Shown: positions 1 through 7,773 of the stretch, piece after piece
Numbering within the stretch: the stretch's first letter is position 1
Layout of the letters: every line of letters starts with the position of its first letter
Translations under genes and position numbers: made by a program
NCBI GenBank assembly: GCA_030374735.1
Contig: JASCIV010000543.1
Span: forward strand, 1 to 16,786
From: Gracilaria caudata
Taxonomy: Eukaryota; Rhodophyta; Florideophyceae; Gracilariales; Gracilariaceae
Direction of reading: 5' to 3'
DNA: 16,786 nucleotides
Notes under the pieces: model-generated
The model's input: only the letters and a program-made list of their open reading frames with translations
Database searches by the model: none
Told to the model about the DNA's origin: nothing

Positions 1-2118
1 TTTTAGTCTCGTAGCGCACAATCGCAACGCAGCATCTTGTTCTCTAGGTAGCTCGCTACCGGGTGCAGCTTAGGCGTGTGATGTGGTTGTCAAAACTGTG
101 TCGGCTCTCAATCACAGTTGCGTATTTAGCTTTGCCGAAGAGTCACGTCGGTTAACTGAACTTTTGTTCTTCTTGAGGTTGGATTCGCGACATCACATTC
201 ACACGACTTCTCAACCGGCAAACGCTTAACATGCTGTTACAGCGTTAGCTTAATATAGATGTCTTCGGATGTATCATATTGCATCACGATTAAGGCCCGT
301 ACCAAATATCGAAAACAAGCTCATGTCATCTTAAGAATGATTCATGGTTTTCAGGAACTCAAGCCAATAGCAGTTTGAGTCCAATTCTTTGAGTAAACAA
401 GCAGATAATTATTGTTTCAAGACGACTCTGTTTTTCTGTAGCACATATAACTCACATGGAGCGAGTCTGCAAAGGAATTCTAATAGTCTGAACGTATGGT
501 TGAGGTGCTTTCTTTTTGTGATATTTCCCAGTGCTAGCCAAAAGCAGATCTGATGAACCTTCGACAAGCAAGGAAATGCCTGCATATGGAGGCTTACCTA
601 GAGGCCCTTTTGCGTGAAGAATAGCCCTCTTACTCCACTAAATGACCTAGGAGAAGTATACGGTCTCGGGGCAATCTAGAATGCTGCTCTCAAGATTTCC
701 GAGAAGCACTCCTTGCTCACGATTGAGTCCCCATGTTTTTGTCTTGCTCGTGAGGGATCACTTTATGATATTGGTCGTACTCTCTTTCTACTTGCAGAAA
801 ACTACCAGACAATATGCATCAAACAAATGAAATCGGCCCAAAGGACACCTAATACCATGGGATCGTCTGGTGTTTCGAAATATGAGCTGAAACAATACAC
901 TCTCACATCTGATAATAATCCAAGGATTTTGGGTGTAACAGTGCTTTCCGTGGCTTTCAAAGATGGCGAAGCGTCCCGTGAAAACTGAGCGGAAAACGTT
1001 CTGATATCAGCACCTTGTCAGGAAAGTTTACCTGAACTCGAGCATGCGCTATGTTTATGTAACTCATAGAGAAAACGTGCCGCCCTGGCTGGGGAAATTC
1101 TGGGTTACATGGTTACTGTTCATCCTCTTGATCACCTGTCTCGTCAATGTAAGAAGTTAAGCATGGCCCGTGCATGAGTGTGGTGATATCAGATTGATGG
1201 TATTGAACCCGTCAGTTTTCTGGTGCGTTTGTGCGGGCTGTTTCTGCAGTAGAACTCGCTACAATTCACTTCCTTGCCTTCGGGATCGGATCAATTTCTT
1301 ATCACCTTCTCGCTTTTGTTTTTCTGTTGTTCCGAGAGAGTCAATGCAGGATGCTTCTTGCCTGGCCCAGAGAATACATTCCCATCTGATGGAGCAAGAA
1401 CAGGAGCATAAACCGTGTCATACTAAACAGCGACGAGACACATCACCCGGTTAAGGGACAAACGTGAGGATTTCGTGCACAGACCGAAACAAATGTGTTT
1501 TAACGAGGCGATGTGTGTAGCGTTCCCTGTAGATACCTGCCATTTAATCGGCTTTCTTGTAGGATATTTTGTCGGCTCAAATTTCAAACGCGGTCCGGCA
1601 ACGGCAGCCGAGCGCAAAGTTCGTACCAGAGCGCTGCTTCGTGACAGGCGTTAACGCAAGTCCGTGACGGTGTTTCCAGAAAGCACCCAACAAAGGTTCA
1701 TTCGCTACTGGTTTACTACGGGATTCGAGGCTCTCTCCAAGGGATAAGAAGCGCTCATACTAGTACAAAGAACGAACGGTAGAAGGGCAACCCTCATTTC
1801 TTTTTGATTATCATCTTGGGGCATAATATCACATCAGATCTGTCTGTACAGCTCAGTCTTCTAAAGGCGAACATCGCGACAACGCCGAGGAGCCGTTAGT
1901 AGATTAGTATGTCTGCTTTTCACACGTTCCGACTCTAGCGTTGTTGCCCGGTCAAGAGATACCCCGTGGTGGACGTCTTGCCGGTTTTTGCCCTCAACTG
2001 GCTAGAAGAGTCTAGTTGTCTCTCGACAGTGTGGTGTTTTTCCTTTTTACTCACTGCAAAAGAAAGGCGACTTTTTTTCTCTCCTCGGGAATCGTTCTTT
2101 GTCTGAGGTGTGCGCAAG
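1..2118. other. Intergenic region without a recognisable gene
   Basis: I find no reading frame here that looks like a conserved protein. The longest open frames (713-988, 1170-1454 and, on the minus strand, 1423-1617) are short, give unfamiliar proteins and are of a length expected by chance. The right end must hold the promoter and 5' leader of the kelch gene that starts at 2119; a pyrimidine-rich stretch lies around 2036-2100. The left part may belong to the 3' flank of a gene outside the window. The only structure I noted is the hairpin at 218-249. No tRNA B-box was seen on either strand. Confidence 0.6.
218..249. repeat. Inverted repeat, hairpin with 3-nt loop
   Basis: An 11-nt arm at 221-231 pairs with 235-239 plus 241-246, with a single C (240) bulged and a TGC loop at 232-234. 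Two further G-C pairs (218-219 with 248-249) close the base beyond an A-A mismatch. It lies in non-coding sequence and no T-run follows that would make it a terminator. Its function is unknown and it may be chance. Confidence 0.45.
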
Positions 2119-3684
2119 ATGGAGTGGCTTGGTGATTTTGCTTCAAGCAAGCATTCTCCGCCTCCTCGAAAAGGTCATACAATGACAAATCTGCTCGACA
2201 CTCCAATTGTTCTAGTATTTGCTGGAGAGGACGAGGCAGGTCAACTCCTTAATGATATGTATGCTCTCCATGTCGAACGACGCGAATGGAAACAAATTAG
2301 TTATGGACCAGGCCCCAAACCGCATCCAAGATTGTTGCACACCGCAGTAGCCATATCTTCCACTTTGATGGTCGTCATCGGAGGTGATACATGGGATTCT
2401 TCTGATTCTATCGAGGCAAAGGCAGCTCCCACGACCGCGCTGAATGACATATGGGTCTTCGATTATAGCGATAAGTCATGGATGGAAATCAAAAACACAG
2501 GCTCCACAGAACTACCGTTTCTTAGCTGTTCTTCGGCCGTTTTTGGACGGGCAAAGGGTCAAGTTCCAGGGGTATACATTTTCGGCGGTTATAGCCGTGA
2601 CAAAACGAACTACAACGTAGTGTACCGTTTAAGAATTAGTGATTGGAAGCTGGAAGTTCTTGCACATGTGGAGAAGGATGCAGACGGAAATAAAAAGTTA
2701 ATTGACAGTGATGGCGATGATTACCACTTGCAAGGAGATGATGAGTATGGTAAACGAGTAATACCGAGGGATCGAGAGTCACACGGTGCAATATGGCTCC
2801 CTGGAGTTGGTATGTTGGTCGTCGGAGGAGATGGGGGAGTATCAATTCTTGGAGACTGTTGGTTGTTTTGTCAACATCCAGATGACCCCCAATCTTGGAG
2901 ATGGAAAGAGTTGCGTCTTGTCCCCGCCGGGAATCGTCCCGGAAACAAACTCCCTCGGTTGGCGGGACATTCTCTGCTCGCCCTACCAACGAACACGTTG
3001 AAAGTGATGGTGTGGGGAGGAATTCTAAACACGGGGCAAGAGGTTATGGCTTCTAATGTGTCGTATGTCATTGACCTTGACAAAGCAAACATTGCGCAGA
3101 CCATTCGAGTCTCAAATACTGGGAGGGCGCCAAAGACAGGGAGAATACTACATGGATTTGTACGGTCAAGGGACATGCTGTTTGCATTTGGCGGCTGTGA
3201 TTCTGAGGGAAACATACAGATTGGAACACAATATGGTCGACTGCTGCCCAACTTCAAGGCGCCAAATCAAGCCGCGAGCTTTTTTGGGGAAGAGGCCATG
3301 GCAATGGCAATGCGTGGCACACACCCTGAGAAGAGCTGTGTTGATAACAAGAGACCGGCACAAGGCGAAGCAAACAGAGAGTCATCAACTGGCGCCGCTC
3401 GTACTCCTCTAACAGGAGAGGTGTTGGAAGTTATGGACATGGGACTGCTGGTGTCCATTACAATCGAGGGAAAGCCATTTAAGGGAGTGCTGGTCGCCAA
3501 CGAGGAAGGCGATGATGCTGTGATGATCGACGTTTCTGACGATAAGCAAAAAGCAAACGGACAAAAGAGCAAGATGAGGGACAGGCCGAGCAAGCGACCT
3601 AAACTAGATGCCGCCGCAGAAGCTCTTCCTGACTCACCGCCTAAGGTGCGACCTAAACAAACGGAAACGATTCATCTGGAGTAA
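2119..3684 (+). CDS. Kelch-repeat protein with C-terminal basic nuclear-type tail
   Basis: The 521-residue protein is probably a beta-propeller scaffold. I chose the ATG at 2119; the frame stays open nine bases further to a GTG at 2110, which is not a likely eukaryotic start. Kelch-type units run from about residue 18 to 378. They show a strand ending in hydrophobics plus Gly-Gly (V-V-I-G-G 85-89, Y-I-F-G-G 153-157, V-V-G-G 234-237, V-W-G-G 298-301, F-A-F-G-G 355-359) and Asp/Tyr/Trp-containing strands (N-D-M-Y 45-48, N-D-I-W 109-112). An acidic insert lies at 184-210. After the propeller, residues 431-460 form a small beta-rich motif (G-L-L-V-S-I-T-I...K-G-V-L), followed by a basic stretch at 481-497 (K-R-P-K-L) resembling a nuclear localisation signal. 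No intron is needed. The kelch fold is confident; the precise orthologue and partner are unknown. Confidence 0.85.
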   Translation: MEWLGDFASSKHSPPPRKGHTMTNLLDTPIVLVFAGEDEAGQLLNDMYALHVERREWKQISYGPGPKPHPRLLHTAVAISSTLMVVIGGDTWDSSDSIEAKAAPTTALNDIWVFDYSDKSWMEIKNTGSTELPFLSCSSAVFGRAKGQVPGVYIFGGYSRDKTNYNVVYRLRISDWKLEVLAHVEKDADGNKKLIDSDGDDYHLQGDDEYGKRVIPRDRESHGAIWLPGVGMLVVGGDGGVSILGDCWLFCQHPDDPQSWRWKELRLVPAGNRPGNKLPRLAGHSLLALPTNTLKVMVWGGILNTGQEVMASNVSYVIDLDKANIAQTIRVSNTGRAPKTGRILHGFVRSRDMLFAFGGCDSEGNIQIGTQYGRLLPNFKAPNQAASFFGEEAMAMAMRGTHPEKSCVDNKRPAQGEANRESSTGAARTPLTGEVLEVMDMGLLVSITIEGKPFKGVLVANEEGDDAVMIDVSDDKQKANGQKSKMRDRPSKRPKLDAAAEALPDSPPKVRPKQTETIHLE

Positions 3685-3969
3685 AAGAGGTTGAACGCAA
3701 CAAAACTATATTGTGGTACACGCCAAAACGATATCAAGTTATCAACGTATACTGCCGTTGCGGCGTATTGATCCCAGTTGAAGAGGATTGCAAGGAGTAT
3801 CTAACCACGCACGCGGAATATAAACCAATCGCTGACAACTATACACATTGTGCTTCTTATGGCGCCTTCACCAATTTAGGCTCGAAAGCGGTGACGAACG
3901 ATTGTTATACGGCGTGCACAGCAGTGAAGGCATGTACGCTACTCTTAGATAGAATTTGTGATGTTGATC

Positions 3970-4926
3970 TTAGAATGCCTTTCGACTTCTCATTTCGTCG
4001 ATTGAAATGGCTCCCGGGCCAGTGATGATTAGAAGTAAGAGTCCACCCATAATGGACAAGGTTTGGAAGAATCTTCAAGCGGAAAAGTTAGAGATAACTG
4101 TGAGATAATCGTGATAGGCGTGGATTTGGCGATGACGGGGTAGAACTTACTCATATTGCATTATCTGGGAAACATAGGTGCCCTTGACTGACCAGAATGC
4201 AGAGTTGAGAATGTTGTGAACTAGATAAAAGAAGAAAAGAACGAGACCGCTGATTTCAAGCTTGAAACCCAACAAGACTGCAAAGATGACGGGCAATGCA
4301 AAAAGAGTGCCAATGACACCCAAGGTGGTCAAAAACTCCAGCCCCAACAGAACAAGCATGATGCGAGAAGCAAGTTGCAAATAAGACACAGTAGTCTGCT
4401 TATCGGTTTGGCCATCCAACAGGCCAAGCGGCAATGCACTACGACCTTGCGCCAATCTAGATTGGCATGTAATAAGCAATAAGCTTCCCGACAAGCAAAT
4501 ATTACGAATGAAGAAGCCAACGTTTCCAGAACCGATTGGAGAGTGACGGCCATAAAGAACTTGTTGATAGACGACACACGCAATGAGTGCATAGGCGGCA
4601 AGGTTTTCGTACATACCTCTAGCGACACGTTTTCCAGCAAGAATTACGGCGATTGCGATGAAAGAGATGGCGATGTTTGAAAGTAACATAATAGCGGCTA
4701 TAAAGGAGGGCAGGTAGTATTCGTGACGGAGGAACATAATTTGATGGGGCATCTCGAACAACACACGAATTCCATCCTCAATGAAGGTCGATACGAGAAG
4801 AACCCGACAGATAAGTGGTAGATACGGCGCTACTGTCTTTCTGAACTTTCGAAGCGTTGACAGGTTCTGACGGACGACCTTGGGTATGGAGGTATAGTCA
4901 ACGCTGGTAGTAATGGAAGGCTCCAT
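3970..4926 (-). CDS. SURF4: SURF4/Erv29-family COPII cargo receptor, two exons
   Basis: Polytopic ER membrane protein that, in other eukaryotes, packages soluble secretory cargo into COPII vesicles. Exon 1 (4151-4926) encodes M-E-P-S-I onward, with the family signature S-T-F-I-E-D-G-I-R near residue 50, several hydrophobic segments, and F-W near the end. The exon-1 frame stops at once after Q-Y-E, but a 5' splice site (GTAAGTT at 4150) precedes that stop. Splicing to 4072 adds F-F-Q-T-L-S-I-M-G-G, a Leu-rich segment and G-P-G-A-I-S-I-D-E, exactly the C-terminal block expected of SURF4. The spliced protein has 292 residues and ends R-K-A-F, similar to a KKxx ER-retrieval tail. The ATG at 4926 is preferred: the open frame runs further upstream, but it crosses the antisense of a tRNA gene and is low in protein character. 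The gene converges on the kelch gene across 285 bp. Confidence 0.93.
4073..4150 (-). other. Spliceosomal intron in SURF4, 78 nt
   Basis: It begins GTAAGTT and ends TTGAAG on the minus strand. A CTAAC branch-point-like motif (plus strand 4087-4091) lies about 15 nt before the acceptor. Removal joins codon GA|A in phase 2 and restores the conserved C-terminal block of the family, which is strong evidence that it is real. Confidence 0.92.
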
Positions 4927-5398
4927 GTTTCTTTGCCGCTTGCCGCTCTGTTCTGCGTGGTGTTGAAGGAAGCGTTTGCCAGCTTGGTGTTGGGGAAGAC
5001 AAGGAAACGATGCGGAGAAACGAAGCGACTGGAAGCAAGCCGAGAAGAAGCGCAAAGGGTTTTGGAGATACAAGAGAGTTTGTCGGTTTGGAAGAAGTGC
5101 AATCAAGGACTCTCTCCCCGGGTTGGCGCAGCGACGTGAGCAGCCTTGAAAAGCGTTTCGTTCACCGCGCGCGAGCCGAAAAAAAAGAACTCGCCTTGCA
5201 CTGTATTCAACACGTCGGCGACGCGCGTGCCGCGTGTCATCAACGCGCTCTGATTTTGTGTTGAGATCAGGTATGCGTGCATGCCGCCCTGCTGCCATCG
5301 CTCTACCAGCGGAAGTTGATTGTCGATGGCGCAAAAAGATCTCGTGCAGATGTAGCAATGTGTATAAAAAGGGGCGCCGAAAGCCGTATTTTGTGACA
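4927..5398. other. Intergenic region between divergent SURF4 and tRNA-Arg
   Basis: This stretch must hold the SURF4 promoter and leader (minus strand) and the upstream control sequence of the tRNA (plus strand). It is rich in CGCG-type sequence around 5166-5250. Open frames on both strands here give low-complexity, basic, unfamiliar proteins, and I do not call a gene. Confidence 0.6.
5363..5370 (+). promoter_or_regulatory. TATA-like box upstream of tRNA-Arg
   Basis: TATAAAAA lies 29-36 bases before the first base of the tRNA. Plant and some algal tRNA genes commonly have such an upstream AT-rich box assisting RNA polymerase III. The position fits that role, although a use by an RNA polymerase II transcript cannot be excluded. 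Confidence 0.55.
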
Positions 5399-5420
5399 GC
5401 ACCTGTGGCCCAATGGATAA

Positions 5421-5437
5421 TTGCTTCTCCCATCGAC
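5421..5437 (+). other. Ectopic D-arm tRNA intron, 17 nt
   Basis: The insert lies between tRNA positions 22 and 23. Without it the D-stem GCC/GGC closes; with it no D-stem forms. GAT in the 5' exon (5416-5418) can pair with ATC inside the insert (5432-5434), leaving short bulges at both junctions, compatible with a relaxed bulge-helix-bulge for the tRNA splicing endonuclease. Exact boundaries could shift by a base. Confidence 0.8.
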
Positions 5438-5452
5438 GGCGCCTCTCTCCGG

Positions 5453-5464
5453 AACGGCGGTGAT
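5453..5464 (+). other. Canonical-position tRNA intron, 12 nt
   Basis: It lies between positions 37 and 38 of the tRNA-Arg. It contains CGG triplets able to pair with the CCG anticodon, as in the anticodon-intron pairing seen in eukaryotic tRNA precursors. The 3' edge is set by A38 and the GGAGG half of the anticodon stem. Confidence 0.85.
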
Positions 5465-5506
5465 AGGAGGAGATTCCGGGTTCGAGTCCCGGCAGGTGTA
5501 CTTCGA

Positions 5507-5510
5507 TTTT
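5507..5510 (+). terminator. RNA polymerase III T-run terminator
   Basis: Four T residues begin seven bases after the tRNA discriminator base, the usual position and minimum length of an RNA polymerase III stop signal. Confidence 0.65.
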
Positions 5511-6640
5511 CCTCGTTCAGATTTTGAGATTTTTCATTCCCCGGGCCAAGGAATGAAACTTTCGCTCGTTTATATCGTAGATCCACGCACCACTTTTTGC
5601 TCCCTCATCGGACTTCACCATCACGACATGGTGATCCGCCCAAACGGATGACAACAACTCTCATCCTTGCGGCTTCGCGCCGTCGCTGCGAACGCCGCCC
5701 CTCTCAATTCAAGGCGAGTACCGTGCTCGAAAAACAAATCCTTGATCAAACCTTTCCCCCCAATGTTTCCCATGACAAGCAAATGTTTCGCAACTCGTGA
5801 GGATCGTGAAGAGAACACGAAATAGTATGTGCTTCGGAGGGTGATGATCAACTCAGCTCACACTGTCTAGGTTCTATTACTAATTAGTTCCTGCGTGGAG
5901 ATACTCTTGTTCCAAGTCTGACTCCAGCACATACTATCGCTCGTGCTTCGCGTCTTGTGATCCAACAGCTACTATCACCCACACTGATTGTCTTCTGCGA
6001 TCGGTTGGTTAATATCAGTACACATGAAAGCACGAGGGATAGCATAGACGTGTTTAACTTTGACTCCCATTCCCATTCGTCTGTTTGCCTTTCTAAGTCA
6101 AACTCTGAACACGAAGCTCTTACCATCGAGTTTACGCTCCAGGCGTCATCGACGCTCTCATCCCTTTCGGTTATCGCTCATAAATGCTTTTCGACCTTGG
6201 AAACTGTAGCCCCACATGCAGGTATGTCCACCCGCTCAACTGAAAGAGGTAATATACCCTCTCTCTCTCTCCATATTGGCACACCTAGCTTAATTAGAAC
6301 TAAGTGTAATACATCCACACTCCTGCAGCGCACCCTGCCTCAGATCAAGCAGGAAAACAAGGACAAGGAATAAACAGCTTGCATCTTCAATGAAGATGTA
6401 GTTTCCGTTATATTAAATTAACACGAGTCATATGTGAACACCGGGTTGCGCCATGCTCAAAACCAGTCATTTCAAGGCATCTGCTCGGCCAGATAGATCA
6501 AACCATCGTTTACATCCGTGAGTCATCCAGAGCAACTCTCCGCCTCACCCGCGAGCTGTAGCACAAACCTTTCTCGCTCGCTGCTGGCGCCTGGCGGAAT
6601 CCAGTGCCTTCCTGGAGAAACTGGTGTCCTTACTTCGATT
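5511..6640. other. Intergenic region, no gene called
   Basis: This holds the 3' flank of the tRNA and the promoter and leader of the MAPR gene. The longest open frame (5957-6373, plus) begins at GTG, has its first ATG only late in the frame, is rich in Ser/Thr and resembles nothing I recognise; I treat it as chance. A short CT repeat lies near 6258-6270. Confidence 0.55.
5532..5558. repeat. Inverted repeat downstream of tRNA-Arg
   Basis: TTTCATTCC (5532-5540) is a perfect reverse complement of GGAATGAAA (5550-5558), with a 9-nt loop. It starts about 30 bases after the tRNA. A weaker 7-bp inverted repeat follows at 5615-5634. No function is assigned. Confidence 0.5.
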
Positions 6641-7351
6641 ATGGACAGCTCGACTCTGGACGACCAAATCGAGGTTGACAACAAGGCGCTCAACAGCCAA
6701 AACATAGCGTACGTTACCCCATTAACGTAGCTTTGGATTCCAAACTCGTTTACTCTCTTCGACCAAGTACTCATCTTGTAACCATTTATTTCCCACATCT
6801 CCTGTTTTCACTGCAACGCTCGTTCGCCAACGCGCAGAAGTCTATCTCTCGCTATTACCGCCGTGAGCATACTTTGTTTGCTAATCATAAGGCGGTTAAT
6901 GAGGAAGAGCATTCCCAACGACAATCAAGACATGGACGTTTCAGATCGCCAAACCACTGCCGAAAGACCGGTCACCGAATCACAACTTAGCAAATCCAAT
7001 GGCGAACAAGGCCAACCCATCTTTATCGCAGTTAAGGATCCCTTCAGCACCAAGATCACCGTCTTTGATGTTACTTCTGCAAAAGATTTTTACGGCCCCG
7101 GAGGTCCTTACCACGTGTTTGCTGGGAAAAATGCAACTTATGGGCTTGCAAGAAGCAGCATCGATCCGGATACGGTCACTGGCGATTTGTCCAATCTTAC
7201 TGAAAGTCAGAAAGATACACATATGCAGTGGCATGCCAAGTATTCTACAAAATACCCAATAGTTGGGTATCTGGTTCCCGATGACAGCGCTGCAAATCAG
7301 GAGACGGAGTCTACCGGCACCCAGGATGCCGAAACAAAGAAGAACGCATAA
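6641..7351 (+). CDS. MAPR-family cytochrome b5-like heme-binding membrane protein, two exons
   Basis: Homologue of the membrane-associated progesterone receptor component family (PGRMC1, yeast Dap1), which bind heme and support ER sterol and P450 metabolism. Exon 1 is 6641-6708 and exon 2 is 6838-7351, 193 residues in all. The splice creates codon GC|A and directly yields a hydrophobic segment (residues about 24-40) followed by R-R-L-M-R-K, that is, the single N-terminal membrane anchor typical of the family. Without splicing the frame hits a stop at 6728. The core at 68-168 includes F-D-V-T (99-102), F-Y-G-P-G-G-P-Y (107-114), V-F-A-G (116-119), G-L-A (125-127) and K-Y near 161-162. Tyr108 and Tyr114 match the conserved heme-pocket tyrosines. 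The acidic C-terminal tail is not conserved. The start at 6641 is the first in-frame ATG. Confidence 0.9.
6709..6837 (+). other. Spliceosomal intron in the MAPR gene, 129 nt
   Basis: It begins GTACGTTACC and ends GCGCAG after a pyrimidine-rich stretch (about 6782-6811). Phase is 2. It contains an in-frame stop if retained, and its removal creates the membrane anchor expected for the family. Confidence 0.8.
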
Positions 7352-7773
7352 TCCAAACCCTGTCGACATGAATTACTCGTCCCGATGTTGATCTAGCTAG
7401 CATAGTTTAACAATTCATCACATATATTCATTCCGTGTGTAAAGTTGAGATCTAAGGTTCTGAGCATATGTTCTCAAAGGTTCCAGGTAAAAGTCCATGT
7501 CGTCACTGATTATATTATTCGTTAAGAAAGTTAGCGAATGAGTACACTTCTAAGTATCTTTCGAAAAGGTACACGCCAAGACGTCTTGGCTTGATTGTTA
7601 CGGAGAAGCCCAGCAATAAGGAACTGTTATGTCTATTAGACTGCCTGTTGGCTGATGCAGTTCCAACATGTAAACCGCATAATTCACGTCATCAGGATAC
7701 TCTATGTACTTGTTTCAGCCCTTGAGCTCTTTTAAGACTCCAATAATGTGCATCTTACATCTCCGCCTTCAAC
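7352..7773. other. Intergenic region between convergent MAPR and Sec24
   Basis: This holds the 3' untranslated regions and polyadenylation signals of both converging genes. The sequence is relatively AT-rich, no coding frame is evident, and the only distinct structure is the palindrome at 7575-7590. Confidence 0.65.
7575..7590. repeat. Perfect 16-bp palindrome
   Basis: GCCAAGAC is followed immediately by its reverse complement GTCTTGGC, with no spacer. It lies near the middle of the gap between two converging genes. It could be a protein-binding site or a 3'-end element shared by both strands, or chance. Confidence 0.6.

Larger units (their letters stand above)
5399..5500 (+). tRNA. tRNA-Arg (anticodon CCG) with two introns
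   Basis: The acceptor stem pairs 5399-5405 with 5493-5499 (first pair G-U), and the discriminator is A5500. The A-box is intact (TGGCCCAATGG, 5406-5416). The T-arm is perfect (5476-5480 with 5488-5492 around TTCGAGT). The anticodon stem is 5442-5446 with 5466-5470, the loop begins C-T, and the anticodon CCG is at 5449-5451 (reads CGG). A20, an arginine identity base, is present at 5417. To close the D-stem (GCC 5408-5410 with GGC 5438-5440), 17 bases at 5421-5437 must be removed. A further 12 bases, 5453-5464, lie at the canonical 37/38 site. Without both inserts the molecule is 73 nt and fully canonical, including the usual C13-A22 combination of this arginine tRNA family. The D-loop insert is the unusual part. 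Confidence 0.92.

Noticed and set aside
713..988. 91-codon plus-strand frame
   Set aside because: No ATG start at its beginning, no recognisable motif, chance length.
3711..4025. 104-codon plus-strand frame between kelch and SURF4
   Set aside because: Starts at TTG and overlaps the conserved last exon and part of the SURF4 gene on the other strand.
4927..5586. Upstream continuation of the SURF4 reading frame, giving a longer N-terminus
   Set aside because: It crosses the antisense strand of the tRNA-Arg gene, contains basic low-complexity sequence and is not found in the SURF4 family; the ATG at 4926 gives a family-length protein.
6258..6272. Short CT microsatellite
   Set aside because: Too short to be more than simple sequence; no function suggested.
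5957..6373. 138-codon open frame on the plus strand
   Set aside because: Starts at GTG, its first ATG lies late in the frame, the composition is Ser/Thr-rich and no family is recognised; this length is compatible with chance.
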